Shown: positions 47,016 through 57,154, counted from the stretch's first letter. The stretch is 64,000 bases of DNA from Bombilactobacillus bombi (GCF_013607485.1 NZ_SCHP01000001.1:122529-186528); one strand, 5' to 3'. Made by a program: numbers and translations. Notes: generated by a model not told the origin, from the letters alone.

Positions 47016-49352
47016 TTATTCGGAACGTAAAGCTTCGGCGGCATTTTTACGGGCGGCCATGCGTGCTGGTATATGGCCACCGAGTACAGTTAAAATTGTA
47101 CTTATAATGACTAATAAGACTGCATGTATGGGATTTAACTGCGCAACATTTATTAAATTGGTCATTTTATATAAAATAATATTCGCAGGAAATGTTAATA
47201 GCCAGGCAATAAAAATTCCTAAAATTCCTGATCCTAAGCCTAAAAGGGTAGTCTCAGCATCAAAGACACGTGTGATATCTTTTTTTCTGGCGCCGAGAGC
47301 TTTGAGAACACCAATTTCTTTGGTGCGTTCAATGACGGAAGTGTAGGTAATAATAGCAATCATAATCATGGATGTTACTAATGAGATCCCAGCAAAACCT
47401 ACTAGTACATAGGTAATGGCCTTCATTAATCCGCCAGTAATGCTAGTAATGTTGCCTGCTAAATCTAAATAAAGAATTTTCTGCGCTTGTGGTTTAGTGC
47501 GGTTGTAGTGGTCGAGGTAGTTGGTAATATGATCTTTTTGCTGAAAACTATTGGGATAAATCTGAATGGAACTGGGATTTTTATCTGCCCCCAAAGAGCT
47601 TAAAAGTATTAATTTTTGTGTTGCAGTTAATTTAGCGCCGCTAATAACATTGCTGGCGCTCTTTTTTTGGGCTAAAGCAATTTTTGAATTGCGATTTTGC
47701 TGGGAAATTTTTTGTGTGAGTTGATCGCTATAAGCAACGCCATTTGAAAGTAAACCATCTGAATTCTTAGATTTTGTTCTGAGAATACCAACAACATGTA
47801 AGGTTTGACTATTTGCAGTTGCGGCCATGTGGTCGTAATTTTGATTAGGAATAAAATTACCTAAAGGCTCATTTTGATAAAAATCATCGTTAGAAATAAC
47901 TTTGATGCGTGTTTGTAAAAGGCTTTTTGGTGATAACTTTTCTTTATTATGAACATCAATTCCTAAATTGTGAAGGGCATTTAAGTTGATATGATTGCGC
48001 TTATTAGCAATTAATACGACTTCGTTAGCATTTTGTGGATAGCGGCCATGTAAGACACGATAATTTTTTTGTAAAAAGTTCCTGTGACCTCGCTTATTAG
48101 CTGGATAAATACTCCCACCAACACCTAAGTTACTACTTAATACATTATCGCTGTTCAGGCTATTATTAGTGGCAGTGGAAAAGCTGACTGGTTGATAATG
48201 GCCATTAATTTGGCGCAATAGATTTAAATTCACATTATAGCTAAAGGAGATATTTTGAGCGTCGCTGGTCTTGATTTTTTGGAGATAGTGCACATATTGA
48301 GGAGTAATGAGATTGATATGCTGGGCAGAATTAAGCGGATTATCCTGGGCCCAAAGGGTTTTGCTATGGGTGAGTTTTTGTTTACTGTTGGTAGTATTAT
48401 CACTTTTTTGCAATTGCTTTTGATCAGCAGTAATTTGGGAAATGGTAATTGGAAATTGGGATAAAGCCTCCGATTGTGTGGCATCAATTTGTTTTTGAAA
48501 ACCATTGGATAAGGCTAAAACTACGCCAATACTAATAATTCCAATACTTGATGCTAGCATTGTTAAAAAAGTACGGCCTTTTTTAGTAGCAATATTAGTA
48601 AAAGAAAGTTTTAACGCGGTCCAAAAATTCATCTTAGTTTGACGCGGATGAAAATTTTCCCGAGACGAACTGGCGGTGAGAGGATGTGAATCGGCAATGA
48701 TTTTGCCATCCGAAAATTGAATAATTCGATCTGCATATTGCTGCGCCAATTGCGGATTATGGGTGACCATAATAACAAGGCGTTCTTGGGCCAATTCTTT
48801 AATGAGATCCATAATTTCTTGGCTAGTAGTAGTATCCAGTGCTCCCGTGGGTTCATCGGCTAATAAAATTTCGGGATTGTTGGCTAAGGCACGGGCAATG
48901 GCTACCCGTTGTAGTTGGCCGCCGGAAAGTTGCCCTGGTTTTTTATACATATGGTTCTTTAGGCCCACGCGTTGCAGAGATTGCTGGGCGCGTTTTTGCC
49001 GCAGTTTACTGTCGACTCCACTTAAAGTCATGCCTAAAGTCACATTATCAATAATATTTAAATGATTAATAATATTATAATCTTGAAAAATAAAACCCAC
49101 AGTGTTGTTACGATAAGCATCCCAATCTTTTTCTTGAAAATGCTGTGTGGACTTACCATTAATAATTAAATTTCCTGAGTCATAACGATCTAAACCGCCG
49201 ATAACATTTAATAAGGTTGTTTTACCTGAGCCAGAAGTTCCTAAAATTGCCACGAATTCTTGATCACGAAAATTGACACTAACATCATCTAAAGCCTTAG
49301 TAGTAGTTGGTCCAACGTGATAATATTTTTTAAGATGTTGTAAATTCAGCAT
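47016..49352 (-). CDS. Fused ABC transporter, ATPase plus FtsX/MacB-type permease
   Basis: 778 residues. Residues 1-225 form an ABC ATPase ([46 protein letters not shown]). A helix starts at about 260, followed by a large extracytoplasmic domain (about 285-620) and three helices of the FtsX/MacB type (about 640-770). The order ATPase-permease in one chain is like MacB and lactobacillal peptide or lipoprotein exporters. The substrate is unknown; such proteins export or sense antimicrobial peptides. No two-component system lies next to it. Confidence 0.9.
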   Translation of the reverse strand: MLNLQHLKKYYHVGPTTTKALDDVSVNFRDQEFVAILGTSGSGKTTLLNVIGGLDRYDSGNLIINGKSTQHFQEKDWDAYRNNTVGFIFQDYNIINHLNIIDNVTLGMTLSGVDSKLRQKRAQQSLQRVGLKNHMYKKPGQLSGGQLQRVAIARALANNPEILLADEPTGALDTTTSQEIMDLIKELAQERLVIMVTHNPQLAQQYADRIIQFSDGKIIADSHPLTASSSRENFHPRQTKMNFWTALKLSFTNIATKKGRTFLTMLASSIGIISIGVVLALSNGFQKQIDATQSEALSQFPITISQITADQKQLQKSDNTTNSKQKLTHSKTLWAQDNPLNSAQHINLITPQYVHYLQKIKTSDAQNISFSYNVNLNLLRQINGHYQPVSFSTATNNSLNSDNVLSSNLGVGGSIYPANKRGHRNFLQKNYRVLHGRYPQNANEVVLIANKRNHINLNALHNLGIDVHNKEKLSPKSLLQTRIKVISNDDFYQNEPLGNFIPNQNYDHMAATANSQTLHVVGILRTKSKNSDGLLSNGVAYSDQLTQKISQQNRNSKIALAQKKSASNVISGAKLTATQKLILLSSLGADKNPSSIQIYPNSFQQKDHITNYLDHYNRTKPQAQKILYLDLAGNITSITGGLMKAITYVLVGFAGISLVTSMIMIAIITYTSVIERTKEIGVLKALGARKKDITRVFDAETTLLGLGSGILGIFIAWLLTFPANIILYKMTNLINVAQLNPIHAVLLVIISTILTVLGGHIPARMAARKNAAEALRSE

Positions 49353-49548
49353 AGCCTTACTCCTAGTCTCTTTATTGAGGTTATCATAACAGACTCTACC
49401 CTAAAATACTGTATAAAAAGCTATGAATCGAAATTAAAGATTTAATAGCCTTTAAAAATTATAGCCGCCTTCAAAAGAGCCTTTTAATTAAGGTAAAATC
49501 TTATTTGTGTGTTAGATGGTTTGTCTGAGTTTATATAATTAAAAAAGA

Positions 49549-49570
49549 GTGAGACCCAATTTTGTCTCAC
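49549..49570 (-). terminator. Terminator of the MFS-thiD-dehydrogenase operon
   Basis: GTGAGAC pairs with GTCTCAC around an 8-base loop, with a T-run (CTTTTTT) following on the minus strand, 26 bp after the last stop. Confidence 0.8.
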
Positions 49571-49595
49571 CCCATGTTTAAATATTTATAATAAA

Positions 49596-50462
49596 TTATT
49601 TCCACCACAATTTAACTAAAGCTTGAGTACCTAAATTGCCTAATTTTTGTTCATCGACTAATTTTTCATAGAGCTGTTTAGCTTGTTTAGTCGCTGGCAA
49701 GTCTAGTCCCATAGCTTGAGCTGTATCTAAAGCAATACGTAAATCTTTTAAGAAATGTTTACTGAAAAATCCCGGTGTATAATCCTCTTTAAGAATACGT
49801 GGCCCATAATTAGATAAGCTCCAATTAGCTGCGCTGCCAGCACCTACAGTATCTAAAACTTTTTGAAGATCTAGCCCTGCTCCTTGGGCGTAAACTAACA
49901 TTTCGCTCATGCCAGTCATTGTGCCAGCAATCATGATTTGGTTAGCCATTTTAGTGTTTTGACCTGCGCCGGACGGGCCAAAGAGTTGGGCCTTAGAACC
50001 AACAGCGTCAAAGAGGGGCTTGCATTCATCAAATACGGTTTGTAAACCACCTACCATGATAGTTAAAGTAGCATTTTTAGCGCCTACGTCACCACCAGAG
50101 ACAGGTGCATCTAAAACTTTTGCTCCTAGTTCTTGACCAGTTTGTGCAATTTTCTGAGCTAATTGTGGCTGCGAAGTAGTCATATCTATCAAAGTTTTAC
50201 CGGCAACATCTGCTGCAAAAATACCCTTTTCACCGTAGTACACCTGCTCGACATCTTGAGGAAAGCCCAACATCGTAAAAATAATTTCAGCAGCATTGAC
50301 CACAGCTTGAGGACTGTCACACCAAGTAGCACCAGCTGCTACTAGGTTGTCGGTTTTAGATTTAGTGCGATTATAAACCCATAAATTATGACCAGCCTTT
50401 ATTAAATTGCTGGCAATAGCATTACCCATTACACCAGTACCAATAAAACCAATTTTCATCAA
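49596..50462 (-). CDS. 3-hydroxyisobutyrate dehydrogenase-family oxidoreductase
   Basis: 288 residues. N-terminal NAD(P) motif IGFIGTGVMGNAIASNL, substrate motif DAPVSGGDVGAKNATL, and the catalytic Lys in GAGQNTKMANQ. This family includes 3-hydroxyisobutyrate, tartronate-semialdehyde and related beta-hydroxyacid dehydrogenases; the substrate cannot be decided. It starts 11 bp after the ThiD-like gene and is the last gene of a three-gene operon. Confidence 0.9.
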   Translation of the reverse strand: MMKIGFIGTGVMGNAIASNLIKAGHNLWVYNRTKSKTDNLVAAGATWCDSPQAVVNAAEIIFTMLGFPQDVEQVYYGEKGIFAADVAGKTLIDMTTSQPQLAQKIAQTGQELGAKVLDAPVSGGDVGAKNATLTIMVGGLQTVFDECKPLFDAVGSKAQLFGPSGAGQNTKMANQIMIAGTMTGMSEMLVYAQGAGLDLQKVLDTVGAGSAANWSLSNYGPRILKEDYTPGFFSKHFLKDLRIALDTAQAMGLDLPATKQAKQLYEKLVDEQKLGNLGTQALVKLWWK

Positions 50463-50473
50463 ATTACCTCCCT

Positions 50474-51271
50474 TTAAACTAAATGATTAATCGGGCCATA
50501 TTTATGGCCAACAGCAATTTCTTGTGCAATAGCTTGATGTGTATAATTTTCAGCTATTTGAATGCTTGCATCCAAAGTTTTGCCTAAGGCTAACTGGGCG
50601 GCAATAGCTGCCGATAAGGTATCACCCGTACCATTAACATGAGTGGTATGAATTAAATCCGCTTCTAGCCACTTTTCTGTACCATCTTCAAAAAGCACAT
50701 AATCACGCACTTTTTGCTGTTGGGGATCATCATGCGTCCCTTTAATCAAAACATTTTTAGCACCAAGTTCTTGAAGCCGCTGGGCGGCTTGCTGAATTTG
50801 GAGAGAAGTTGCTAGTTTTAATCCCGACAATTTTTGAGCTTCAAAAAAATTTGGCGTTACTAATAAGGCCAACGGCCACAATTCTTTAATTAAGGTTTGA
50901 TAAGCCTTAGTCTCCAAAAGCAATGCTTGATGTTTGGTAATAATTACAGGATCTAACACCAAGTTAGGCCACTGATAGTGCTGTAAGTTTTTGACAACAC
51001 ATTCAATGGTGGCTTGATCAGTCAACATTCCAGTTTTGACAGCTCGGATTTTAAAATCTGTTGCTAAAGCCTTAAATTGAGCATCAATAAAGTCTGTGGT
51101 TAAAGCCACTGAATCAAAAATCCCATATGAATTACCTGCTACAGCAGCAGTGACAATAGACATCCCATACACTTTTTGTGCTTGAAAAGTATTTAAATCA
51201 GCTTGCAGCCCAGCACTACCGTCACAATCTGAACCGGCAATGGTGACCGCTTGTGGAAACGAATTCAGCAA
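50474..51271 (-). CDS. thiD: Hydroxymethylpyrimidine / pyridoxal kinase (ThiD/PdxK type)
   Basis: 265 residues from TTG 51271, with GGGGG upstream. Ribokinase fold: VTIAGSDCDGSAGLQADLNTF at the N-terminus, VLDPVIITKHQALLLE, VTPNFFEAQKLSGL, and the C-terminal HVNGTGDTLSAAIAA with the catalytic Asp. It phosphorylates hydroxymethylpyrimidine in thiamine synthesis or pyridoxal for cofactor salvage; both activities are known in the family. No other thiamine gene is near. It is downstream of an MFS transporter (12 bp) that may import its substrate (inference). Confidence 0.85.
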   Translation of the reverse strand: MLNSFPQAVTIAGSDCDGSAGLQADLNTFQAQKVYGMSIVTAAVAGNSYGIFDSVALTTDFIDAQFKALATDFKIRAVKTGMLTDQATIECVVKNLQHYQWPNLVLDPVIITKHQALLLETKAYQTLIKELWPLALLVTPNFFEAQKLSGLKLATSLQIQQAAQRLQELGAKNVLIKGTHDDPQQQKVRDYVLFEDGTEKWLEADLIHTTHVNGTGDTLSAAIAAQLALGKTLDASIQIAENYTHQAIAQEIAVGHKYGPINHLV

Positions 51272-51283
51272 GACTATTCCCCC

Positions 51284-52462
51284 TTAATTACTGGCGCGTT
51301 TTTGAATTTTAGTAGCAACTAATACTACTATAATGATAGCACTTAAAACTATCATTGCGCGAAAAGTTCCGATCAAGTTATTGCTACTAAAAATTGGCGC
51401 TGCGTATTTAAAGAACCAAGCGGAAAAGGCAAAACCTAAACTTGTTAAAGCAGAAAAAGTTCCCATAACAATCGGATAAACTTTAGCAGAAGCTAAGTTA
51501 GATAGTAAAAAAGGAATTGTAATTAAGGCAATTGAGCCGCCTGTACCAATTAAAAAGGCTGCTAAAGCACTAGTCCAAAAAGTATGAACATAAATTAAAA
51601 TCAGAGCACCGAGAATAATTGAACCAAAGCCAGCGGCTAATAAGTAATTGCGAAAAGCCTTGCGATAAAAACTGATAAAAACTCCGGCCACAATCGAAGC
51701 TGCACGGACGAATAAGAGGGCTTGTCCAGCAGTACTAGGGCCACCAATATGATAATAATTTAAATAAAGCGCCATTTTATTAGTCATTACAGCCACTAGA
51801 ATTTCCACTAACATGGAAATAAGAACCAATGCAATAATAAAGCCCCATTGATCCCTTTTGGACTGTTGATAATCTTCTTTGACAGTGGAATTATCAGTAG
51901 GATGAATATTAGGAACAAAGAAAATAGCTAAAATTAAGGCTACTAGAGTAATTAAGTAAACATAGTAATTATGAACCCAGCTAATAGTTGCTAAATAACC
52001 GCCAATGACAATCCAAACCATAGCAAAGCCATCTTCTAAAGCAACATTAAAACCAAATTGACTAGAACGCCTTTCACCATGGTAAGCTGACGCTGATAGG
52101 CTAGGCAAAATAGTTGTAATGGCACCACTACCTAAGCCCACTACTAAAGCAAAAAAGATAAGCTGCGCAACATTTTGATGAATAAAAATTGGCAATAAGC
52201 CCCCAGCAGCTAAAAGTGACAGGCCTAAAATAGCTGCGTGTTTATAAGTGATTTTAGTTAAAATAAAACCAAAAATAAAAGAAGCTAGCATTGATGCAAC
52301 ATCGCCGATGGAGGCAATGGATTCTATTTGGGTCGGATCTGCTTGCGGGAAGGTTTGCTGAATCTTAACTAACGACGGGGCCATAACTGAGTCTAAGCGA
52401 GTTACTGTTGTTAAAGCAATAATACCAACCAAGGTAGTCCAATGCTGAAATTTATGCGTCAC
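51284..52462 (-). CDS. MFS transporter
   Basis: 392 residues from GTG 52462, with AGGAGG 7 bases upstream. Twelve predicted helices. A loop of the MFS motif-A type is weak (GFILTKITYKHAA). Substrate unknown. First gene of the operon with the ThiD-like kinase and the dehydrogenase; co-transcription with a vitamin kinase suggests vitamin-precursor uptake, which remains an inference. Confidence 0.85.
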   Translation of the reverse strand: MTHKFQHWTTLVGIIALTTVTRLDSVMAPSLVKIQQTFPQADPTQIESIASIGDVASMLASFIFGFILTKITYKHAAILGLSLLAAGGLLPIFIHQNVAQLIFFALVVGLGSGAITTILPSLSASAYHGERRSSQFGFNVALEDGFAMVWIVIGGYLATISWVHNYYVYLITLVALILAIFFVPNIHPTDNSTVKEDYQQSKRDQWGFIIALVLISMLVEILVAVMTNKMALYLNYYHIGGPSTAGQALLFVRAASIVAGVFISFYRKAFRNYLLAAGFGSIILGALILIYVHTFWTSALAAFLIGTGGSIALITIPFLLSNLASAKVYPIVMGTFSALTSLGFAFSAWFFKYAAPIFSSNNLIGTFRAMIVLSAIIIVVLVATKIQKRASN

Positions 52463-52481
52463 AAAAATTCCTCCTCAAAAT

Positions 52482-52510
52482 AAAAAAGCCGCTCCGCTAA
52501 AAAGAGCAGC
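52482..52510 (-). terminator. Terminator of the Bax-inhibitor-like gene
   Basis: On the minus strand GCTGCTC pairs with GAGCGGC (one wobble) and is followed by TTTTTTATTTT, 15 bp after the stop and just before the MFS gene. Confidence 0.8.
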
Positions 52511-52524
52511 AATAAAAAACTTAA

Positions 52525-53220
52525 TTAGTTATTATTACCAAAAATTGACAAAACACTGAGTAGTAAATTAATAAAATCAAGTACTAAACTAATAGAAGCC
52601 ACCAATGCAATAGCCCCTAAATTAGTTCCTTGATATTGATGATAAATTCGTTTCAAATTTTGGGAATCAAAAGCAATAAAGCCCAGAAATAAAATCATGA
52701 TAACAGCGTTAATAATTAACATGGCTATTGAACTCTTGAACAGTACCAAGTTTAAAATTGATACAATAATTACAGCAATTAAACCAGTCATTAACACCTT
52801 GTTCCAGCTCATTAAATCGGTGCGGGTAACATAGCCATATCCTGCCATCACCACAAAAGCCACGGCAGTCATGCTAATAGCCTGCAAAATGCTCTTAGCA
52901 GAATAAGCATAGAAAATTGGGACGCCCATCAAGGCAAAAGAGGCTAAAAAGGCTAAATAACAGATGAATGTGAGGAAATATGAACGTTGAGCTAATGACT
53001 GACACAAACTGATTAAACCGATGGGAATAGCAATTTCTAAAACTGTAAAAATGATTCGATGTTGCATTCCCCAGGTTAAAATTGGCATGGTGAATGCTTG
53101 ATTTTTGGCTAGTGCAAACGCCGACAATAACCAAAAAGCAACTCCTAAACCGGTATATAAATAAACTAAGGATGTAAATTTCGTCAGGGCAGTTTCTTTG
53201 GCCCGTTCCATAACTGGCAT
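52525..53220 (-). CDS. Bax inhibitor-1 (YccA/YbhL) family membrane protein
   Basis: 231 residues, seven predicted helices. The family pattern is seen in YLYTGLGVAFWLLSAF at the N-terminus and FIAFDSQNLKRIYHQ ... SISLVLDFINLLLSVLSIFG at the C-terminus, where the conserved Asp residues of the pore lie. Related proteins are proton/calcium leak channels or interact with the FtsH protease. GGAGG lies 8 bases before the ATG. Single-gene unit with its own terminator. Confidence 0.88.
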   Translation of the reverse strand: MPVMERAKETALTKFTSLVYLYTGLGVAFWLLSAFALAKNQAFTMPILTWGMQHRIIFTVLEIAIPIGLISLCQSLAQRSYFLTFICYLAFLASFALMGVPIFYAYSAKSILQAISMTAVAFVVMAGYGYVTRTDLMSWNKVLMTGLIAVIIVSILNLVLFKSSIAMLIINAVIMILFLGFIAFDSQNLKRIYHQYQGTNLGAIALVASISLVLDFINLLLSVLSIFGNNN

Positions 53221-53312
53221 AAAATGACCTCCATCTAATATCTAATACTTTTAAATCAAAAATAAGACATCTGCTTTCATTAAATCATATTCTTATTAAA
53301 TTACAAAGAAAA

Positions 53313-53336
53313 AGCCTTATCATCTTGGATAAGGCT
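53313..53336 (-). terminator. Terminator of the lysine permease gene
   Basis: AGCCTTATC pairs with GATAAGGCT around a 6-base loop, followed by TTTTTC on the minus strand. It lies about 100 bp after the stop. Confidence 0.8.
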
Positions 53337-53432
53337 GATAATTAATTCTTCATTTGCGCCAGATTTTTCTTTTCTGGAGCTTTTTTAGGGTTATGGGCAT
53401 CCCTAAATGTTTAAACAAAATATATCAAAAAG

Positions 53433-54872
53433 TTAGTTATTATTGCTACTGGAAAGATCAATTTCATCTAATGGAATAATTTTAGTATGATGCTTCCATT
53501 TATAACCAAAGTATAAAATTAAAACTAGGGGCACACTGATATAAGTTACACCAATTTGTTGCCAGTCCCAATGGATGAAGGCATCAATATTTTGGCCACC
53601 AATTACTACGATACATAAAATTAAAGCAATGATTGGCCCTAAAGGAAACAGTTTAGCATGATATTTTAATTCACTAAGTTGGTGGCCTTGCTTAATAAAA
53701 GCCCTCCGGAAGCGATAATGACTCAGCGCAATTCCAACCCAAGCAATAAAGCCAGTTAAACCAGAAGCTGCCACTAGCCACATGTAAATTTTTTGACCAA
53801 AAATACTTGTTGTAAAAGTTAAGAGGGAGACAATAATTGTGGCCAATAAAGCATAGAAAGGAATACCACTTTTAGAGGTCTTGGCAAAAATCTTAGGAGC
53901 ATAATTATCTTTAGCTAATGCAAACAGCATTCGTGTAGAAGCGTAGGCTCCAGAGTTGGCTGAAGAAAGGACTGAAGTTAAAACTACTGTGTTCATCAGA
54001 CTAGCTGCAAAAGCTAATCCAGCACGTTTAAAGACCAATGTAAATGGTGAAACTGCAATATTACCATCAGCAGCACTTAATAAGTTAGGACTAGTATAAG
54101 GAATTAAGGCAGCAATCACAAAAATTGATAAAATATAGAACAATAAAATTCTCCAGAAAACGTCATTAATGGCCTTCGGTACAGCTTCTTCAGGATTTTG
54201 GGATTCTCCCGCCGTAACGCCAATTAATTCCGTACCTTGGAAAGAGAATCCGGCAATTAAGAAGACATTGATAATCGCTGGTAATCCTCCCACAAAAGGT
54301 GCTTTTTTATAAGTGAAATTTTTCAAGCCCACAGCGGGGCCATTCATAATGCCAAAAATCATGGCAAAACCAATAATTAAGAAGACAATAACTGTGACAA
54401 CTTTAATTATGGACAGCCAGTATTCTGTCTCGCCAAAAGTAGAAACTGTTGAGGCATTAATTAAGAAAATAATTATTAAAACTAGTAAGCTCCAAATCCA
54501 GCCGGGGGTTTGGGGCAGCCAGTATTGGATTAATAAGGCTGCAGTTGAAATATCAACAGCCACCGTAATCGTCCAATTAAACCAGTAATTCCAGCCCATC
54601 GCAAAACCTAGAGCTGGATCGACATATTTAGCGCTATATGTGGCAAAAGATCCAGAAACTGGTAAATTCGTTGCTAATTCACCCAAGCTAGTCATTAAAA
54701 AATAGACCATTAAACCCATCGCAATATAAGCGACTAAGCCACCCCCAGGGCCCGCCTTAGAAATAGTGGAGCCCGAGGTCATAAATAAACCAGTTCCGAT
54801 ACAGCCGCCTAGCGCAATCATAGTGACATGGCGGGTTTTTAAGTTACGTTGGACAGTATTTTTTTCTGCCAT
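53433..54872 (-). CDS. lysP: Amino-acid permease, probably lysine-specific
   Basis: 479 residues, twelve predicted helices, APC superfamily (AAT group). The N-terminus has RNLKTRHVTMIALGGCIGTGLFMTSG, and SFQGTELIGVTAGES marks the substrate pocket. The family includes LysP, GabP and others. The lysine riboswitch directly upstream makes lysine uptake by far the likeliest role. Single-gene unit closed by the hairpin at 53313. Confidence 0.92.
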   Translation of the reverse strand: MAEKNTVQRNLKTRHVTMIALGGCIGTGLFMTSGSTISKAGPGGGLVAYIAMGLMVYFLMTSLGELATNLPVSGSFATYSAKYVDPALGFAMGWNYWFNWTITVAVDISTAALLIQYWLPQTPGWIWSLLVLIIIFLINASTVSTFGETEYWLSIIKVVTVIVFLIIGFAMIFGIMNGPAVGLKNFTYKKAPFVGGLPAIINVFLIAGFSFQGTELIGVTAGESQNPEEAVPKAINDVFWRILLFYILSIFVIAALIPYTSPNLLSAADGNIAVSPFTLVFKRAGLAFAASLMNTVVLTSVLSSANSGAYASTRMLFALAKDNYAPKIFAKTSKSGIPFYALLATIIVSLLTFTTSIFGQKIYMWLVAASGLTGFIAWVGIALSHYRFRRAFIKQGHQLSELKYHAKLFPLGPIIALILCIVVIGGQNIDAFIHWDWQQIGVTYISVPLVLILYFGYKWKHHTKIIPLDEIDLSSSNNN

Positions 54873-54916
54873 ACTTATTCTCCTTTTTTATAAGAAGAAA
54901 CCTAAAAACGATTAAA

Positions 54917-54943
54917 GCCTCTTAACGCTGGACGCTAAGAGGC
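54917..54943 (-). terminator. Riboswitch-controlled terminator before lysP
   Basis: On the minus strand GCCTCTTAGCG pairs with CGTTAAGAGGC (one wobble) with a 5-base loop, followed by TTTAATCGTTTTT. It is the expression platform of the lysine riboswitch. Confidence 0.85.
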
Positions 54944-54954
54944 CTACTGATAAT

Positions 54955-55132
54955 AATCGTAGATAGCACTCCGCAGCCTTGAAGCTGCGACAGTCCTAGA
55001 CTTGTTCAATCTAGTCCCAACCATTTATCAAAATAGTAATAAATGATTTCGGCCAAAATTCCTTTTGCCTGACTTCAACGATGCTATCTCATCTCCACCA
55101 GCTGACTAATAATTTTGGCAACCTCTTCTTTG
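54955..55132 (-). promoter_or_regulatory. Lysine riboswitch (L-box) aptamer
   Basis: Read on the minus strand it shows the L-box landmarks in order: GAGGTTGCC near the 5' end, ATTAGTCA, GGAGATGAG, GAAGTCAGGCAAAAGGAAT, TTGGCCGAAAT, a long hairpin, then GGGACTAGA...TCTAGGACTGTCGC and the closing GCTATCTAC, which pairs with GATAGC near the 5' side. High lysine should favour the terminator at 54917-54943 and shut off the permease. Confidence 0.92.
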
Positions 55133-55150
55133 ATTGATGTACTTTAAATA

Positions 55151-55178
55151 ATTTTAATGTAAATTAAGAGAAAGTCAA
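55151..55178 (-). promoter_or_regulatory. Promoter of the lysine riboswitch transcript
   Basis: On the minus strand TTGACT (55173-55178), 16 bp, TAAAAT (55151-55156), about 20 bp before the aptamer. Confidence 0.65.
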
Positions 55179-55256
55179 GTGTAAAAGATTGGTGTTATAT
55201 CCCTGGGCAACTCAAAAGAAGAGTAAACTTATAAACTAAGAAGTGAGGTGGGTAGA

Positions 55257-56468
55257 ATGTCTGAAAATTTAGTTAAAATTCATGAAAAGCTCCAGGATAA
55301 TGTGGCCCGCAGTGTTAACTCTTATGGCTGTCAGCAAGAAGTTATTAACCAAATTAATTATGTGAAAAATAAAGGAGAGTATAAGGGCGCTAAAAAAGTG
55401 CTTGTTATTGGTGCCTCCTCTAGTTATGGACTTGCTAGCCGTATAACGCAGGCTTTTGGTGCGGGCGCCGATACGATAGGTGTTTCTTTCGAACGTCCTG
55501 TTAAAGATAAAACCATGTTAGGAACGCCAGGTTGGTGGAATAATATTTATTTTAAACAAGAGGCGCAAAAAGAGGGCCTTATTGCCAAAAACTTTCTGGG
55601 AGATGCTTTTACTCACCAAATGAAGCAACAGGTAATTAAGTATATTCAAACAGAGTTTGGCGGCCAAATTGACTTATTAATCTATTCCGTCGCTGCTCCG
55701 AAACGTACCAATCCCGATAATCCAGACGAAGTATGGCGTTCACAAATTAAACCCATCGGACAAAATGTTAGTGGCTATAACATTAATTTAGAAAAAAATG
55801 CATTGTTTTATCAAACAATTGCCGCTGCTAGTCAGCAGGAAATTGCAGCCACCATTAAAGTGATGGGTGGTGAAGATTGGGAAATTTGGGTTAAGGAACT
55901 TAAGGCAGCGGGTGTTTTAGCTAGTGGCTTTAAGACAATTCTTTACTCTTATATTGGATCGCCGGCAACTTATGCTTTTTATCATGAGGGTACTTTAGGT
56001 AGGGCAAAAGCAGACGCCGAAAAATCCGCCCATAAAATTCAAAAACACATTAATGATATCAAGGGACAAGCACTAATTAGTGTTTCTACAGCAGTTACTA
56101 CAAAAGCTTCCGTAGTGATTCCAATTTTTCCTTTGTATTGTATTGCCTTATATAAAGTTATGTTAAAAAAAGGAACTCATGAAACGCCGATTATGCAAAA
56201 AGATCGGTTATTTAGAGATATGGTGTATGGCAAGAAAGCGCAAATAGATAGTCACGGACGCTTACGGCCTGATGCCTGGGAGTTAGATAGCGATACGCAA
56301 AAGCAAACTGTAGATTTAATGAATAAAATTACGCCGGCTAATTTTAATACTGATTTGACGGCCTATGATACATTTAGAAAAGAATTTTTACAGATTAATG
56401 GATTTGAAGTTGCTGGTATTGATAATACAACTGTTAATTATGATGAAATCACTAAATTGAAGCCCTAA
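55257..56468 (+). CDS. fabV: Enoyl-ACP / trans-2-enoyl-CoA reductase (FabV family)
   Basis: 403 residues from ATG 55257; a GTG at 55248 is inside the ribosome site. It catalyses NADH-dependent reduction of enoyl thioesters, the last step of fatty-acid elongation or short-chain enoyl-CoA reduction. NAD motif VLVIGASSSYGLASRI; catalytic Tyr242 and Lys251 in YHEGTLGRAK match the Y-x8-K signature. IYSVAAPKRTNPD is also typical. It stands alone, away from any fab cluster in the window, followed by the ECF S component gene after 74 bp. Confidence 0.92.
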   Translation: MSENLVKIHEKLQDNVARSVNSYGCQQEVINQINYVKNKGEYKGAKKVLVIGASSSYGLASRITQAFGAGADTIGVSFERPVKDKTMLGTPGWWNNIYFKQEAQKEGLIAKNFLGDAFTHQMKQQVIKYIQTEFGGQIDLLIYSVAAPKRTNPDNPDEVWRSQIKPIGQNVSGYNINLEKNALFYQTIAAASQQEIAATIKVMGGEDWEIWVKELKAAGVLASGFKTILYSYIGSPATYAFYHEGTLGRAKADAEKSAHKIQKHINDIKGQALISVSTAVTTKASVVIPIFPLYCIALYKVMLKKGTHETPIMQKDRLFRDMVYGKKAQIDSHGRLRPDAWELDSDTQKQTVDLMNKITPANFNTDLTAYDTFRKEFLQINGFEVAGIDNTTVNYDEITKLKP

Positions 56469-56542
56469 ATAACTTATATTCAAATTGAACTTGATTAGTA
56501 ATAAATGTAATATAATGACAAAGAATATATGATTAGGTGAAA

Positions 56543-57139
56543 ATGATGAAAAAAAACAGAGCATACAAGTTAGCAATTAGAGCAGTTTTAATTGCCATTA
56601 TTTTAGTCCAATCGATGACACCCTTTTTAGGTTTTATACCTTTGGGTTTGGTTAATGTGACAATCATTCACTTGACAGTTATTGTTGCAGCTATTGTTTT
56701 AGGCCCGGGTGATGGGGCTTTGGTGGGCTTGATTTGGGGAATTGGAACTATGATCCGTGCTTATACAGCTCCTACTAGCCCTTTAGACACAATGGTATTC
56801 ACTAATCCCATTATTGCGGTATTGCCGCGCATTCTAGTCGGATATTTGGCAGGAGTAGTTTATCGGCAAACTAAAAATAAGCTTCAAGCAAAAACATTGC
56901 GCATGGCCTTGGCCGCAGGAATTGGCTCTTTAACCAATACCTTAGTAGTTTTAGGGTTAATGCGCTTATTGTTTGCTTCCGCCATGGCTAGTGCTTATAA
57001 GGTTACTTCTGGAGCTTTAAATGCAGTTATCATGACAATAGTGGCAACTAATGGAATTCCCGAACTAATTGCCGCTGTGATTATTGTACCGATGATTTGT
57101 TTAGCTATATTTCGGGCTAATAAATTTTTGGATAATTAA
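56543..57139 (+). CDS. ECF transporter S component, possibly for pantothenate
   Basis: 198 residues from ATG 56543 (ATG 56546 possible), with AGGTG just before. Six predicted helices. The first-helix alanine pattern (YKLAIRAVLIAIILVQ) used to bind the T component is present, and IPLGLVNVTIIHLTVIVAAIVLGP is typical of the vitamin-type S components. The resemblance is closest, from memory, to PanT-type proteins, but the vitamin is not certain. The shared energising module (EcfA, EcfA', EcfT) is not in the window. Confidence 0.8.
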   Translation: MMKKNRAYKLAIRAVLIAIILVQSMTPFLGFIPLGLVNVTIIHLTVIVAAIVLGPGDGALVGLIWGIGTMIRAYTAPTSPLDTMVFTNPIIAVLPRILVGYLAGVVYRQTKNKLQAKTLRMALAAGIGSLTNTLVVLGLMRLLFASAMASAYKVTSGALNAVIMTIVATNGIPELIAAVIIVPMICLAIFRANKFLDN

Positions 57140-57154
57140 AATCCCTATAAAAAA

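Noticed and set aside
47266..47273. CACGTG palindrome (ACACGTGT)
   Set aside because: Flanks do not match parS and it lies in coding DNA of the ABC exporter.
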